Assembly: GCA_028023455.1 (NCBI GenBank)
Contig: JAQFVV010012446.1
Span: 62,001-126,000 of the forward strand
Direction: 5' to 3'
DNA length: 64,000 nt
Origin: Epiperipatus broadwayi
Lineage: Eukaryota; Onychophora; Udeonychophora; Euonychophora; Peripatidae
In this document: piece after piece, positions 1 to 10,846 of the stretch
How the letters are laid out: each line of letters starts with the position of its first letter
Numbering within the stretch: position 1 is the first letter of the stretch
Position numbers and translations under genes: made by a program
Notes under the pieces: generated by a model
What the model saw: the letters and a program-made list of their open reading frames with translations, nothing else
Databases searched by the model: none
Told to the model about the DNA's origin: nothing

Positions 1-616
1 TATTAGTAAGAAAATAATTTGCCAACTAATTAGAAAGTTGAAGACCTTCTTGAATCATTTTGGAAGTGAAAGGAACAGATTCAACTTCTGTTTCATTATC
101 TTTTTCTATATTTTCTTCTGTATCTAAACTTTTATTTTTGTCTTTAATTTTTTAATTTTCAATTCCGTTTAAAAATCAAATTTTGTTTCACTGCCATTAC
201 TCTCCTTTTAAAAATAAACTTGCAGACACTAAATGATTAATAATAGATTAAGCGTTCTTTTTTAAAAAGCAAAAACAGAATGTGATTTAAAATGCAAAAT
301 TAACACACACAATGTTTGAACAAATTTACATTATAATCTTGTAAAAATTAATGTGTGTATACATAAAATGTGGAAATCATGATTTTAATTTCATTATTGC
401 ATAAAATCTTACTATTATAAAGCACTGAAAATATTGAAATTACTAAGTTGAAAGTCGAATTCCAATAATTTTGCTATTACTTTCAATATAACGTAAGTGT
501 GTGAAATTTATTATTTAAAGTAATAGCGCAATATCGGAGTTCAACTTCTGGTGAAACACGAATTGCATAACTTCAAAATCATGTTAAATAAGTCCACGTA
601 AAAAAAGACCAAGGTG
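1..616 (-). mobile_element. Tigger/pogo-like DNA transposon remnant, cut by the window edge
   Basis: This stretch is the reverse complement of the element at 57728-58900: the same blocks occur in the same order on opposite strands. Its outer end at about 605-616 reads AGACCAAGGTG followed by TA, matching the CACCTGGGTCTCG terminal inverted repeat and TA target typical of Tigger/pogo elements. On the minus strand, bases about 1-110 encode a short piece resembling the C-terminal end of the transposase relative (residues like EGLQLSN and LANYF), already interrupted. The remaining ~500 bp are non-coding AT-rich sequence. The other end lies outside the window. It is a non-autonomous or decayed copy. 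The superfamily assignment rests on the terminal repeat and TA site and is fairly safe; the transposase match is from memory of the family. Confidence 0.6.
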
Positions 617-2011
617 TATATCATAAACAAATAAATAATTGTAGAACGGAAACTAAAAATTTTACAATTGATAAAAAAATCATTTGATGCAATAGTTATT
701 TAAAAATGATTTTTATATCCTATAAAATTCTGTTCCACCCAAATATAGAATGCTATTGTTTAAAATAATAATTTTGTAATGGTCATATTTGCACATTCAC
801 GTAACAAAATCTAGAGTTATAGTAAATCATCACAAGGCTGATTGAAATGAGGTTGTTGAGACCCCGAATCCAATCTCACCCCAGTTCCTTTACTAATGCT
901 CTAAAACTTACTACCCTACAGATGACATTTATGAGGCCACAGCACCTTTCTTCAATCATGTGCTGGCAGTAGCACATTGGTAAAACACAAGACTATGGGA
1001 AATTAACATATTTCAAAGTATAGCTATATAGGTATAGCTTGGCCAACATTATTAAATATGGATTGTGATTCATGATAACAAAATACTAATAGTTAATTAA
1101 TTAATAATGAGCAAAATTGAGACACTAAGCAGAAGTTAAAATTTAAATAAATTTAATAAAAGCCAAAATTTAAATGATGAAATAAATAAAATAAAAATTA
1201 TAATAAGATTACATAAATTGTCTCACTCACAGGTGATGATTCTAGGGGATAGAAGCAGTTTCGATTTACATATTTAACATTTCATATCACTTACAGGTGA
1301 TGTTGGTTTACAGGTTACAAACTGTTTAATTTAATTTTCTTGTTTTATATATATATATATATATTGAAACAGTAAGGTCTGCTTTGCAGATCTTCATTTC
1401 ACCTTTTCTCACCTATTTCCTTCCTCATACCTTAGTTTGAACCCCAATCTATCGTAGTGTGTCTGCAATACCCTTATATACCAAAAATCCTGCCTAATTT
1501 TAAACCACAAATTTAATGCTTGTATTATATATATAACTCATTCCCAAATAAATAAAAGATTATAGATTATGTATATGTTCACATAATTTTGATTTATTAA
1601 AAAGTAGGTTATATAAGTTGTAATTGCGCACACACTATGATATGCATTTTAAAACATATCAAAATTATAAATCGTTAAAGTTATTTTGTTTGAATCTATT
1701 TACAAATATATTACCATCGTAATATATTTTGATTTAAAATAAAATTCATTTAGTAAATATTCGTTTAGTAAATAGATTCAAATATTGCAATTTAAAATGT
1801 AAAATCATTTTCGTTTAATCTAATAAAAGTCATTCCAAATATTTCTTTTAAAATAAATGAGGGACAATAGTTTAATTAGTTAATATTATACAAGTTTTAT
1901 CTAAAAACAGCAGATGTCCACTCAAGGTTTTCTTTAATTAATAAAAGTAAATTTTAATTAAATCTAGTTTGTAATCCGAATGTTGACAGGGAAATTAACA
2001 AAAAAAATTAA
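617..2011. other. AT-rich non-coding stretch
   Basis: No gene is visible. Bases 1439-1449 read on the minus strand as GGTTCAAACT, which resembles a tRNA-type B box. Together with the flanking non-AT-rich segment 1375-1480 it could be a decayed SINE, but no A box or second copy was found. A short (TA)n tract lies at about 1347-1363. Bases 840-990 are less AT-rich and look like an unplaced repeat fragment. Confidence 0.35.
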
Positions 2012-3600
2012 TTAATGTTGAATTCCTTTAGACATTGGGATAGATTTAATTACAGCGGATAAGTCCGATATATTTTTGTAATGCTCCAGGGCAGTTCTAT
2101 TGTTAACATCTACTATAAAAAGAAGGGTTTTCTTTTGTTCTCCAGTTTTTCTTCTAATGTTTCTAAGAGAAATCATTCTGAGTTCTATTTTAGTAATTTG
2201 TAAATCTTGACATGACAGAGTAGAGTGCGAGAAGGTTATTTCTCTCCGGAATGGTCATCTGCTGCCATAGACCATCGGAAGTTATCACACAGGGAACCCC
2301 GGAACTGCTGCTGCTGCTGCCAAAAATATGAACATTTCCAGATTTTGCTGTTAAATTATATAAAAACCTGCTGACCATCAATCTGCCTAAAAATGCTTCT
2401 CCAGAGGTAACCCTAAATTAACCCAAGAGCTCTTGTGATAACTAACATGCTATAGCTATTTAAAATTGTTTTTCTTATATCTCACATAACTTTATTATGT
2501 ATTTCTTTAATGTGTTTAAATATACTCAACATTTTGCTCTCTATCCTTGGGTTAATATTTTCTATTTATAAAGCTTTCTTTTATTTTATTATGATATGTC
2601 AGAATTGTCTTTGACCGAATGAACTATTCCCTTTATTGAAAGTAAGACGCCGCTATTAAGGCATATTTTAAATTTATAATTTTCCAATTTTATTATCTAG
2701 CAAATCACCCGTTCAAGGGCGATTCTTTTCTTTAATATATAATATAATCACATAGTTTAAAATCTACATGTTATTGATTTTAATCTAATATGAGAGTATG
2801 TGCGAGGTCAATGATTAAATGTGTCCCCTAATGCATGATTGCGTATATAAATCTCTACTTACTTTTCAAACCCGCAAGCATGCATTTTCCTATTTTAACT
2901 ACCATGTTCTACTTTAATTACAAAGTTCATCATTGACGTCGAGAATGTGTGGACCCTTTTAAATGAAGTCCGGGGAATTTGATTAGGCATTTCTCTTAAT
3001 CCAAGTAAAACCCATTCAGTATGTTTTATATACACTCGTCTCGTATTGCTGGTAAATGAATTGGTTGTTGAGACTGCTTTGTTTTATTTTTCCAAAGGTT
3101 CTTAACATGGCTAAGGCCATTCTCTTCACCTTTTTGCGGTTTCCAGGCTGAGTGTGTCTCCAAATGACACACCTGGGAATTAAATGCAATCGTCACCCAG
3201 TCGCTAAGTTTCAGCTGTTCATCAAAATACTTTCCTACGGGTTAGCGGCGAGATGCCCTCTGTAATTATTCCAGATCTTCAATATTGTTTTATTTTATAT
3301 TTATTTTACAAAGCATCCATGACTTAAAACGTGTCACACCCTCCAACTTTAATAAATTCATTATCAGCAATACTGACCTCCCAATGCAACTCTATTATTA
3401 TTATTCTCAAATAAATGCTTTGATCACATTCCCACTTTGTTGCTTAGTAAGCTTTTGTCCGTGCTATTCTCGAAATCAATAAATATTTTAGAACACTTAA
3501 TTTTCAAATATTTTCTTATACTTGTATAATTACTCAAAGCACCTCGCGCATGTTCCTATCTCGTCAAGCACATTATCGTAATGCTATAAGCCCAAGGAAT
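2012..3600 (-). pseudogene. String of minus-strand coding-like blocks, identity unknown
   Basis: At least seven blocks on the minus strand read as protein without the low-complexity bias of the surroundings. In order they are: 3597-3547 (contains VLDEIGTCARCFE), 3394-3325 (ELHWEVSIADNEFIKVGG), 3240-3028 (70 codons, containing KLSDWVTIAFNSQV), 3018-2900 (TEWVLLGLREMPNQIP), 2664-2598, 2418-2190 (75 codons, containing GVPCVITSDGLWQQM) and 2240-2012 (KKTLLFIVDVNNRTALEHY). Stops and frame changes separate them, and no consistent set of GT/AG splice sites with matching phases was found. A decayed single gene or a decayed mobile-element protein is therefore more likely than a live spliced gene. The last two blocks overlap in different frames around 2200-2240, as a small indel would produce. 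The Ser run in the 2418 block comes from a CAG-type trinucleotide run. I do not recognise the family. Confidence 0.4.
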
Positions 3601-4095
3601 AGAATATATCACTTTGTTTTAAAACCTTTTTGTCATTTATTGAAATATAATGCCCACAATTATTTAATACGTGTCCCTGTCTCATATAAGCAGACAGTGG
3701 CATTATATATATATATATTTTATTTAAATAAATTTTGTGAAATTATTTAAAACTAAATTTGATCTCTTATTTTATTTGATTCCTATCACTGTCTCATTCT
3801 ATATATATATATATTTTCTGCATTTCTTTTGTAAATCCATAGACGTTAATTAGCCACCCAAACTTTTTTTAGTATAGAGTCTTTTGTTTCTCCCTGACCA
3901 CCAGGCACCGGTCATAATAGTAGTGGCATCAGATGCGTTGTTACGTAGATGGCGTTGTGAAATTTGGGCTTTAGATTCGAACTTAGTATATCTAGAAGGC
4001 AACCCCTCCTAGAATGTTCAGTTTCGTGTCTGGGGTTTGAATTCTGCAGTGTGTTAGTGAGATAGATGATTCTGACTGTTACAATATATATATAT

Positions 4096-4201
4096 ATGAT
4101 CAATAAATGGCATTTTACCAAAAACACCATCAAAGCGTATGTTTGTTTACATAAACATACACTTTGACGGTGTTTTTGGTAAAACACCATCTATTGATCA
4201 T
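4096..4201. repeat. Near-perfect 106-bp hairpin
   Basis: Two arms of about 48 bp are inverted copies of each other, starting ATGATCAATA and ending ATTGATCAT, with only a few mismatches and a loop of about 6 bases at 4142-4148. It sits directly after a (TA)n tract. The form is that of a minimal fold-back MITE. No second copy was noticed in the window. Confidence 0.75.
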
Positions 4202-4500
4202 AAATACAAGTGTTAGCAAGATTAACTTGTTTTTTTTGTTTTTCATATATATATATATATCACTTGTAGGTGATGAATTCTATGTAGTATAAGTTGGGTT
4301 TTCATGAGTCTTACAATTACGACATTACAAATTGATTTAATTTGCTCATGATAATCTATGCAAAAATATTATAATTTCAAATATTAATTTTATAATAATA
4401 TTTCAAATAAAGAAATTTTCTAATGTTTTACATTATTTCTTTTTGTATATATATGTAGGTTCTGGTTACACATACATAGCATGTTTACATTTATTTAACT

Positions 4501-4503
<3 letters not shown>

Positions 4504-4568
<65 letters not shown>
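4504..4568. repeat. (TA)n microsatellite
   Basis: About 30 TA units, interrupted once by a G near 4538. Shorter TA runs occur at 3704-3720, 4245-4260 and 5355-5380. Confidence 0.9.
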
Positions 4569-4571
<3 letters not shown>

Positions 4572-5449
4572 TAGTTATTGATTTCTTACATATATGCATA
4601 CACTTTCTATACTGTATGTTAAAATACCCACATACACATACGACTAATATTATTAAATTTAAAATTAGCATAATATATGAGGATTTGGGTATAGGTATAC
4701 AGAAATAAATACTACTATAGTATACAGTAGGTGAAACAGAAAGATAGACAGATCTGACTGTTTCAATTTTAATTCTCTTTCTCGCCAGAATAAATAGAAA
4801 ATTCCTTTCTCCTCAATCCTCGAATTGAAGGGAGTTTGATTTAACTTCAAACTTATGGTTCAATAAAGCAGATTCTTAATCAGCTAAAAAAATGTAATAA
4901 TTTCCCCAAAAGCCCATCCTTTTTATACATTTTGTAACACACACATGGAAGAGTATATTACTACCACTACTTTTCTTTTAGTATTGTAAGAGTGTGGCTT
5001 ACAATGAGCAAACCCAACCTATCCTAGTTTACCCAACAACAAGCTAAATCCATGAAAGATATATGTTTAACCACTTAACTATAAAATACATCCTACTATT
5101 TGTCAATCACCTGACTGTAAAAGATAAATATTCCTCCATCGATCACTTAAACACTAAACAGTGCAACTGTAAAATCTTTTTCTTCAAACTGAAGAAAAAA
5201 AAGATAAATGGACCAAGCTAAAGATCAGTTTTGTATGTCACTACCTCAGTATTAAAATTATCACAAATAAGTGGTGACCTGATGTCAAGTTTATTGCTAT
5301 GCAATCAAGTGTAGAGAATAAAATTTTACTAAATTATTGTTTTAATCCTTCAACTATATATATATATATATATATATATTGTGCCCTTATCTATAGGTCA
5401 TAATAAGGTAGAATGGTCAATTGCTAAAAAAATTTAAATTTTAAAATAC

Positions 5450-7071
5450 TGTGACACGACAACTTTCTTTCTTCCCCTACTAACTGAATTTTAGTTATTA
5501 GAATCATCGTCGAGGGCGCCACCAAGGATTTCTCTCTTGGAACCTGGTCACGTAACTTTACATAAACCTGGTCTTTATTTATTTTCGAACGATGATTCAC
5601 TGATTATAAACTTTGATTATAATCTCACAGGGGTTTTCCTTTAAGAACACTAACTAATTATTATAAATAATTCAAGAATTCAAGAATACGTTGGACAAAA
5701 AAACTTTTAATTTCTTTTACTACTATTTATTATTAATAACCTTATAATTCTATCCGATCCAGAAAGAACTGACTTACAATTTCTGATTTTCCCTCTGTTT
5801 ACTTTCTAATTATGCTTCCCAAATATTTACCATAGATTTACTCGCGCCTACACTAATACTGCGAATTCTAGCAGACGTGTATATAAGACGACTTATAGTA
5901 TTTTTAATCTTTCCTGAAGTTTATTTTTAAACTCCACTTTCTTTGGTAAATAAATAAATTGCAAAAATCTTACAATGAACGTATAAGTGTCTTTCGTTTT
6001 CTTATACTTTCAATTCTTTCCTTATTTTCTACTAACAAACGAGTAACGCCCCAAGGTTCTCTGTTACTTGGCGATGCACTTTTATACCCCCACCCTGTTG
6101 TTACTCTCTAGATCGAATAGATATTAAATAATTTAAAATACAGTTATTCCAATATTTCATAAAAAAATATTGAACGAAAATTAACATTAATAGATTACAA
6201 TATTAAACAAATTTATTTCCCCCCTCTATTGTTGAAACATTCGTAATAAACATAATAAATGAAAATTAAATTAAAGATAAAGTTCTATTACGCTTTACTT
6301 AGAGTTCTCATTAATTGAAAAGTTTATAATTACCCTGATCGATCAGAGCGGAGTGGCCTGATTTTCATAGGTTTTACATTCCATTGGTCATGCCTTTGTC
6401 CTTGTATATGCGAATTCCATGAGTGTTCCTTTGGTTGTCCGGCTAGCAATATCCGTTTCTTCCATTCCATAACTCTCTCGATAGCTTCATTCAGATGGAG
6501 TGGCGGTCAATTCCCCAAAGGGGAAGGTTGTGATAACTTTAGCCGCTATACATTTGACAAGAGTCCGCAAAATTAAATTTCAATAATAATAATTTTTATT
6601 GTTCGAAACACAGCTGCTTTCTTTATTGTCCTTGCTGGTCTCTAAAGTCAAGTCAACTGATCTAACTCTAAAAGCGATCTTATCTCCACTCTTTCTTATC
6701 TTTTTTTTTTTAATTAGCGTAATAGCAATTACTAACCAAATATTTTTACTTTGTGAAAGTTTCAACAATAGAGTATAATTACTACCAAGAATCTAATTTT
6801 GTTTTCTTTTCCCCACCCTTTTATCTCTCGAATTTTTCTCCCTTTTAATTAAACACTTTTAACATTTTTTTTTTTTTAATAAATTATATTCAATTTTATT
6901 TGTTTATTTCAAAATAAAAGTTCAAAATTTTTACCCTTTCCATTAAATCAAAACCATTTGTTAATTAATTCTTTTTTTCATTTTACAAACTATTTAACTT
7001 CAAAAATATTTATGACAAATTATAAATATGTGAGCTTATATATATATGAGCTGACTTAAAATATCAGCTCA
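5450..7071 (-). repeat. 3' LTR of the young Gypsy element (1622 bp)
   Basis: On the minus strand it begins TGAGCTGATA and ends GTGTCACA, the standard TG...CA ends. It differs from the other LTR by about four substitutions plus length changes in three homopolymers. The first bases form a small palindrome, GAGCTGA...TCAGCTC at 7049-7070. A TATA-like sequence (CTTATATACA on the minus strand) lies near 5890, and AATAAATAAA on the minus strand near 5575, a plausible promoter and poly(A) signal placed in the right order. The short open frame at 6580-6768 is repeated exactly in the other LTR and is not a gene. Confidence 0.93.
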
Positions 7072-7111
7072 TTGCCCCATTTGTCATAAAAAAAACAATA
7101 AAAAAAAAACT

Positions 7112-7435
7112 TTAATTGCCCCGCGGTGACTTGTCCCCTTCCCCCTTACAAGGTTTTAAAGATCTTGCGTTATACGCTCCCTTCTTACCTTTCTTTCCTA
7201 GAATCATGAATGCATTGGGACCGCATTTTTGAATGATTTTATACGGACCTTCAAATAAAGGGAAAAATTTCTTATATTGCTTCTCGCTCATTTTACTCAC
7301 AGGCTGGGTTTTGACATAAACCCAATCTCCTATCTTAAAATGTACTGGACTATTATTCCCTCTTTTCTTTCGCTGTTCAGCTTTTTTTTTAATCTCTCTC
7401 TGGCGCAACTTCGATCCTTCACTATGTCTACTGTT
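7112..7435 (-). pseudogene. Integrase C-terminal tail, out of frame with pol
   Basis: About 100 codons on the minus strand contain the basic linker (IKKKAEQRKKRGN) and the small SH3-like fold found after the catalytic core of Gypsy integrases: FKIGDWVYVKTQP, then FEGPYKIIQKCGPNAF. Pol ends in a stop at 7430-7428, and this frame opens just upstream of that point after a TGA at 7438-7436, so the two frames overlap by a few bases and differ in phase. The tail belongs to the pol polyprotein and has been separated by one or more small indels near runs of C and A. The listed first codon nearest 7408 is TTG, so it is not an independent gene. Its absence from pol would leave integrase without its C-terminal domain. 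Confidence 0.8.
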
Positions 7436-10013
7436 TCATTCTCGGGGGCAAACGACACTTGAGAAGAGAAGGTTCCAGATGGCCGTAATGTAATCGTTCA
7501 GGGGCAAACCCCGTAGACTCGTGGTACGTGCAATTAATAATTTTCACTATTTGAGGAAGTACTTTCACCCAATGTTTATGATTTTCCTTCAAATGTGCCC
7601 GAAATAAGTTTCCCAATTCCTTCATAACCCTTTCACACAGGTTAGATTGGGGATTTCTTATAGAGGTTAAGATATGGTGTATGTTTTCCTGTTTTATCCA
7701 ACTTTTCCATTCCCTGGATATAAATGGCGTCCCATGGTCACTCAAAATTGCACGTGGTCTTCCCACCTGAACGAATTGTTTCTTCTTTAACACAGCAATA
7801 GAATTTTTTGTATCGGCTTTGTGCAATGGATAAGCCCGTACCAGCTTCGAAAACACATCGAACGTCACCAAGATATATTTATATCGACGAAACGAAGGTA
7901 ATGGGCCATAAAAATCGATGGCCAACAATTCATTTGGGTTTTGGGCTATAATAGGAGTCAATATTCCCGCATAATTTTTATTCGCCGGTTTATTTTGTCT
8001 GCATCCATGGCACATCTGAAGTGTATTAATAATCGACCTATACATATTTGGCCAATAATACCACCTCTGTAAAATTTTATTCACTTTAAGTGCGCCATAG
8101 TGTCCATATGTCCTATGTACATAATTTATTAAGCGCATTCTTAAGCTTTTGGGTATGACTATTCTCCAGTAATCGGTTCCTTCTTTGACCTGAAACATCA
8201 ACGTTCCGTTTATCATTTTATACCGATTTATTTTATTATTATTTTTTTTTGCGTCGGTTTGCTTGCGTAGGTCGGTATCATTGTAACGTTGTATTATCTT
8301 TTTGCATGTGGGATCGGATGACTGAAAAATTTTTATCCTCTTCATGTCCCTTTCCATCGACATATCCGCATCTATTATAAGTGGAGTTAACCGTGCTCCC
8401 TCTAATGTTAAATTTTGGCCTGTATCCGGTACCGGATTTCGGCTCAATATGTCCGGCACGATATTTTCCTTCCCTGAGCAATGAACCACTCGGTAGTTAA
8501 ATCTTTGTAAATATAACGCCCACCTTATAAGCCTATCGTTTGTTAAGTAGCATTTATTTATAAACTCTAGACTCTTGTGATCCGTAATAATAATAATCTC
8601 GGATCCTAATAGTAAATGTTTAAGTTTATTTAACGCCCATATGATGGCCAGTGCTTCTCTTTCTGTAGTCGTATAATTTCTTTCTGCAGAGTTTAAATTT
8701 CTACTTAAAAAATACAAGACTTGCGGTTTTTTTTCTTTATTCTCTTGAAATAATACAGCCCCCAACCCCACTTTACTGCTGTCGGTCTGGAGCATAAAAG
8801 GTTTATTAAAATCCGGGTATGCGAGTATGACGTTTTTTTCAAAATTTTCTTTAATTTTGCTGAATGCCTCGCTTTGTTTTTTAGTCCACTCCCACCTGCT
8901 TTCTTTTCTAAGCAATTGTAAAAGTGCCTCCGTGTCTACAGAAAATTTCTCGTAAAACCTCTGATAAAAACCACATAGGCCTAAGAATGACCTAATTTGT
9001 TTTTTATTCTTAGGTTGAGGAAAACGACTTATAGCGTCAATCTTATCAGGATGAGGTCTCACTCCTTGAGCACAAACGAGATGCCCTAAAAACAAAATTT
9101 CTTTTTGCAATATATTACTTTTTTTTAGATTTATCGTCATATTTTTCTGCTGGCATTCTTGAAAAAATATATTTAAACTTTCCAAATGTTCTTGAGGTGA
9201 CCGTGATGCTATAACAACGTCATCCATATAATATACAATAAGTTGTTTTACCCTATCAGATAACACCTGGTCCAAACATCGAAGCAACCCTGACCCACTG
9301 TTAACTAACCCAAATGGCACTCGCTGAAACACATATGTATATCCCTCATATCTAAATGCGGTGTATTTTTGGTCTTCTATATGTAATGGCATCTGCCAAT
9401 AACTCGATGTTAGATCGAAAGACGAAAAATATTTCTTCTCTCGGAATTCCAATAGTAAGTCTGTGATACGCGGCGGCACATCTCTATCAGGAATCGTAAT
9501 GGCGTTTAACTGACGCGCGTCTAAACACACTCTCATTGAACCGTCTTTTTTTTTTACTATCACCAGAGGATTTATATATGGGGATTGCTGTTTTTTTATG
9601 ATACCCCATTTTTCCATCTGTTGTATTTGTTTGTCTACTTCACTTTTATATTTAACTGGAATGGGGTATGACCTGCCCTGGAAGTGAGTCTCTGTTTTTA
9701 CTTTGATACGATGCGTATAGCCCTTTATAATCCCAGGATTCGTAGCAAACACTTGTTTGTGCCGCTGCAATATCTCTCTAAGTTGGTCTTTCCCTTCACT
9801 ATTATCCTTTTCTAACTTGCTTACTTTATCGTCTATCTCCATATCAATATCATCTACTCTCACACATGCTATCCTATTGCTTAGTTTATTACGATCACTA
9901 AAGGGTACTTTTTCATTTTTTATTATTACTACCTTTTCATTAAAATTGATTTTTGTCCCCGTTTGATACATAAAGTCAGACCCCAGTATCATATCTTCTA
10001 TTAAACCTGGCAT
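7428..10013 (-). CDS. pol: Gypsy pol: protease end, reverse transcriptase, RNase H, integrase
   Basis: 861 codons from the ATG at 10013. Residues 1-18 (ILGSDF) are the end of the aspartic protease begun in the upstream frame, so this ATG is probably not the true start. Reverse transcriptase spans about 115-310, with FD at 199-200 and the catalytic YMDD at 262-265. RNase H spans about 395-525, with D411, E453, D478 (TDHK) and D521. The integrase HHCC finger is H633, H637, C668, C671. The integrase core has D700, D759 and E794, the expected DD(35)E spacing. All catalytic residues are present, so the enzyme core looks functional. The frame stops before the integrase tail, which continues out of frame at 7112-7435. 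It would be made as part of a Gag-Pol fusion after a frameshift in the A-run at 10046-10039. Confidence 0.93.
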   Translation of the reverse strand: MPGLIEDMILGSDFMYQTGTKINFNEKVVIIKNEKVPFSDRNKLSNRIACVRVDDIDMEIDDKVSKLEKDNSEGKDQLREILQRHKQVFATNPGIIKGYTHRIKVKTETHFQGRSYPIPVKYKSEVDKQIQQMEKWGIIKKQQSPYINPLVIVKKKDGSMRVCLDARQLNAITIPDRDVPPRITDLLLEFREKKYFSSFDLTSSYWQMPLHIEDQKYTAFRYEGYTYVFQRVPFGLVNSGSGLLRCLDQVLSDRVKQLIVYYMDDVVIASRSPQEHLESLNIFFQECQQKNMTINLKKSNILQKEILFLGHLVCAQGVRPHPDKIDAISRFPQPKNKKQIRSFLGLCGFYQRFYEKFSVDTEALLQLLRKESRWEWTKKQSEAFSKIKENFEKNVILAYPDFNKPFMLQTDSSKVGLGAVLFQENKEKKPQVLYFLSRNLNSAERNYTTTEREALAIIWALNKLKHLLLGSEIIIITDHKSLEFINKCYLTNDRLIRWALYLQRFNYRVVHCSGKENIVPDILSRNPVPDTGQNLTLEGARLTPLIIDADMSMERDMKRIKIFQSSDPTCKKIIQRYNDTDLRKQTDAKKNNNKINRYKMINGTLMFQVKEGTDYWRIVIPKSLRMRLINYVHRTYGHYGALKVNKILQRWYYWPNMYRSIINTLQMCHGCRQNKPANKNYAGILTPIIAQNPNELLAIDFYGPLPSFRRYKYILVTFDVFSKLVRAYPLHKADTKNSIAVLKKKQFVQVGRPRAILSDHGTPFISREWKSWIKQENIHHILTSIRNPQSNLCERVMKELGNLFRAHLKENHKHWVKVLPQIVKIINCTYHESTGFAPERLHYGHLEPSLLKCRLPPRMKQ

Positions 10014-10033
10014 AGATAATAGCGTATGTTGTA

Positions 10034-10846
10034 TTATATTTTTTTTCCCACTTGTATTTCTCCATATACTTGCATGGGGTCGAGTTTGACTTTTTTCCCA
10101 TTTGCCATAGTTATTTCCGATTTCTTTAATGGTAACGTATGCAGTGATCCCTTCTGACTTCTGATTTGATTGAGCATTTTGTTCGAGATTATGGAGACCT
10201 GACTTCCCGAGTCCAACAGAGCTTGTACTTCAATCCCCTGTAATTTTACTGCAATTACAGGGCACGTTTGCTCCGCCATTGTCTGAATTTTTTCTTCTTC
10301 TTCTATAATAACGTTTAATAATTTGAGATGCGTTTCTTCTCCCTCTTCTTGTTGCTGCATGTTTTCCTCATCCGTTAGTGCTTCCAAGACTTCTTCTAAC
10401 CCTTCGTGTATGCACGTCTTTAACCTATTCTGTATATTTCTTGGCATATTTCTGCTTATTATATTCATAATCTGGCATTCTGGAATCGGATATTCAATTA
10501 CTCTTCTTAACTTCGTCATTTGTCTCAAGAAAAATTGTCTATACCCCATCCCCTTTTCTTTTGAATATTTTTCCGTTTCTACGTCCCTTTGTAATCTTTC
10601 TTGCCTTTCTATGTTCCAAAATCTTCGTATCAGAGCTTTAGTGTACTGTTTAAAACTATCGGGCTTCTCATATATAGTTCTCCACCATTCTCTTGCTGTG
10701 CCTTCCAGATAGCTACTTGCTATGATTATTTTTACCTTCTCTCCTACTTTGTATATATCAAAACACTCTTCTAAACTTTCTATGTGTTCGAATAATGTTT
10801 CCTCATTTTTCCCTTCGAAAATTATTATCTCCATTCCGTCTTGCAT
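10034..10846 (-). CDS. gag: Gypsy gag fused to protease, without zinc knuckle
   Basis: 270 codons from an ATG at 10846. Residues about 5-150 fit the Ty3/Gypsy capsid pattern: FEGKNEETLFEHIESLEECF, then LEGTAREWW, then a helix-rich segment with RRFWNIERQ. Residues 155-190 are strongly acidic. The aspartic protease starts near 195, with the catalytic DSG at 212-214 (ALLDSGSQVSII). No CCHC zinc knuckle lies between capsid and protease, where most Gypsy Gag proteins carry a nucleocapsid domain. The frame ends at TAA 10036-10034 after an A8 run (plus-strand T8 at 10039-10046); the rest of the protease continues in the -1 frame and into pol. It would form the particle shell and cleave the polyprotein. 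The leader upstream is 202 bp. Confidence 0.85.
   Translation of the reverse strand: MQDGMEIIIFEGKNEETLFEHIESLEECFDIYKVGEKVKIIIASSYLEGTAREWWRTIYEKPDSFKQYTKALIRRFWNIERQERLQRDVETEKYSKEKGMGYRQFFLRQMTKLRRVIEYPIPECQIMNIISRNMPRNIQNRLKTCIHEGLEEVLEALTDEENMQQQEEGEETHLKLLNVIIEEEEKIQTMAEQTCPVIAVKLQGIEVQALLDSGSQVSIISNKMLNQIRSQKGSLHTLPLKKSEITMANGKKVKLDPMQVYGEIQVGKKI

Noticed and set aside
6580-6768. Identical 62-codon frames at 6580-6768 and 12181-12369
   Set aside because: They are the same LTR sequence seen twice; U3-type non-coding DNA with no known domain.
7112-7408. Independent small gene after pol
   Set aside because: Starts at TTG and contains the integrase tail; part of the pol polyprotein split by a frame break. 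No envelope gene exists here.
8278-8481. Minus-strand 67-codon frame
   Set aside because: Shadow of pol in another frame; similar plus-strand frames at 9757, 10323, 10722 and 7277 are also shadows of the Gypsy coding strand.
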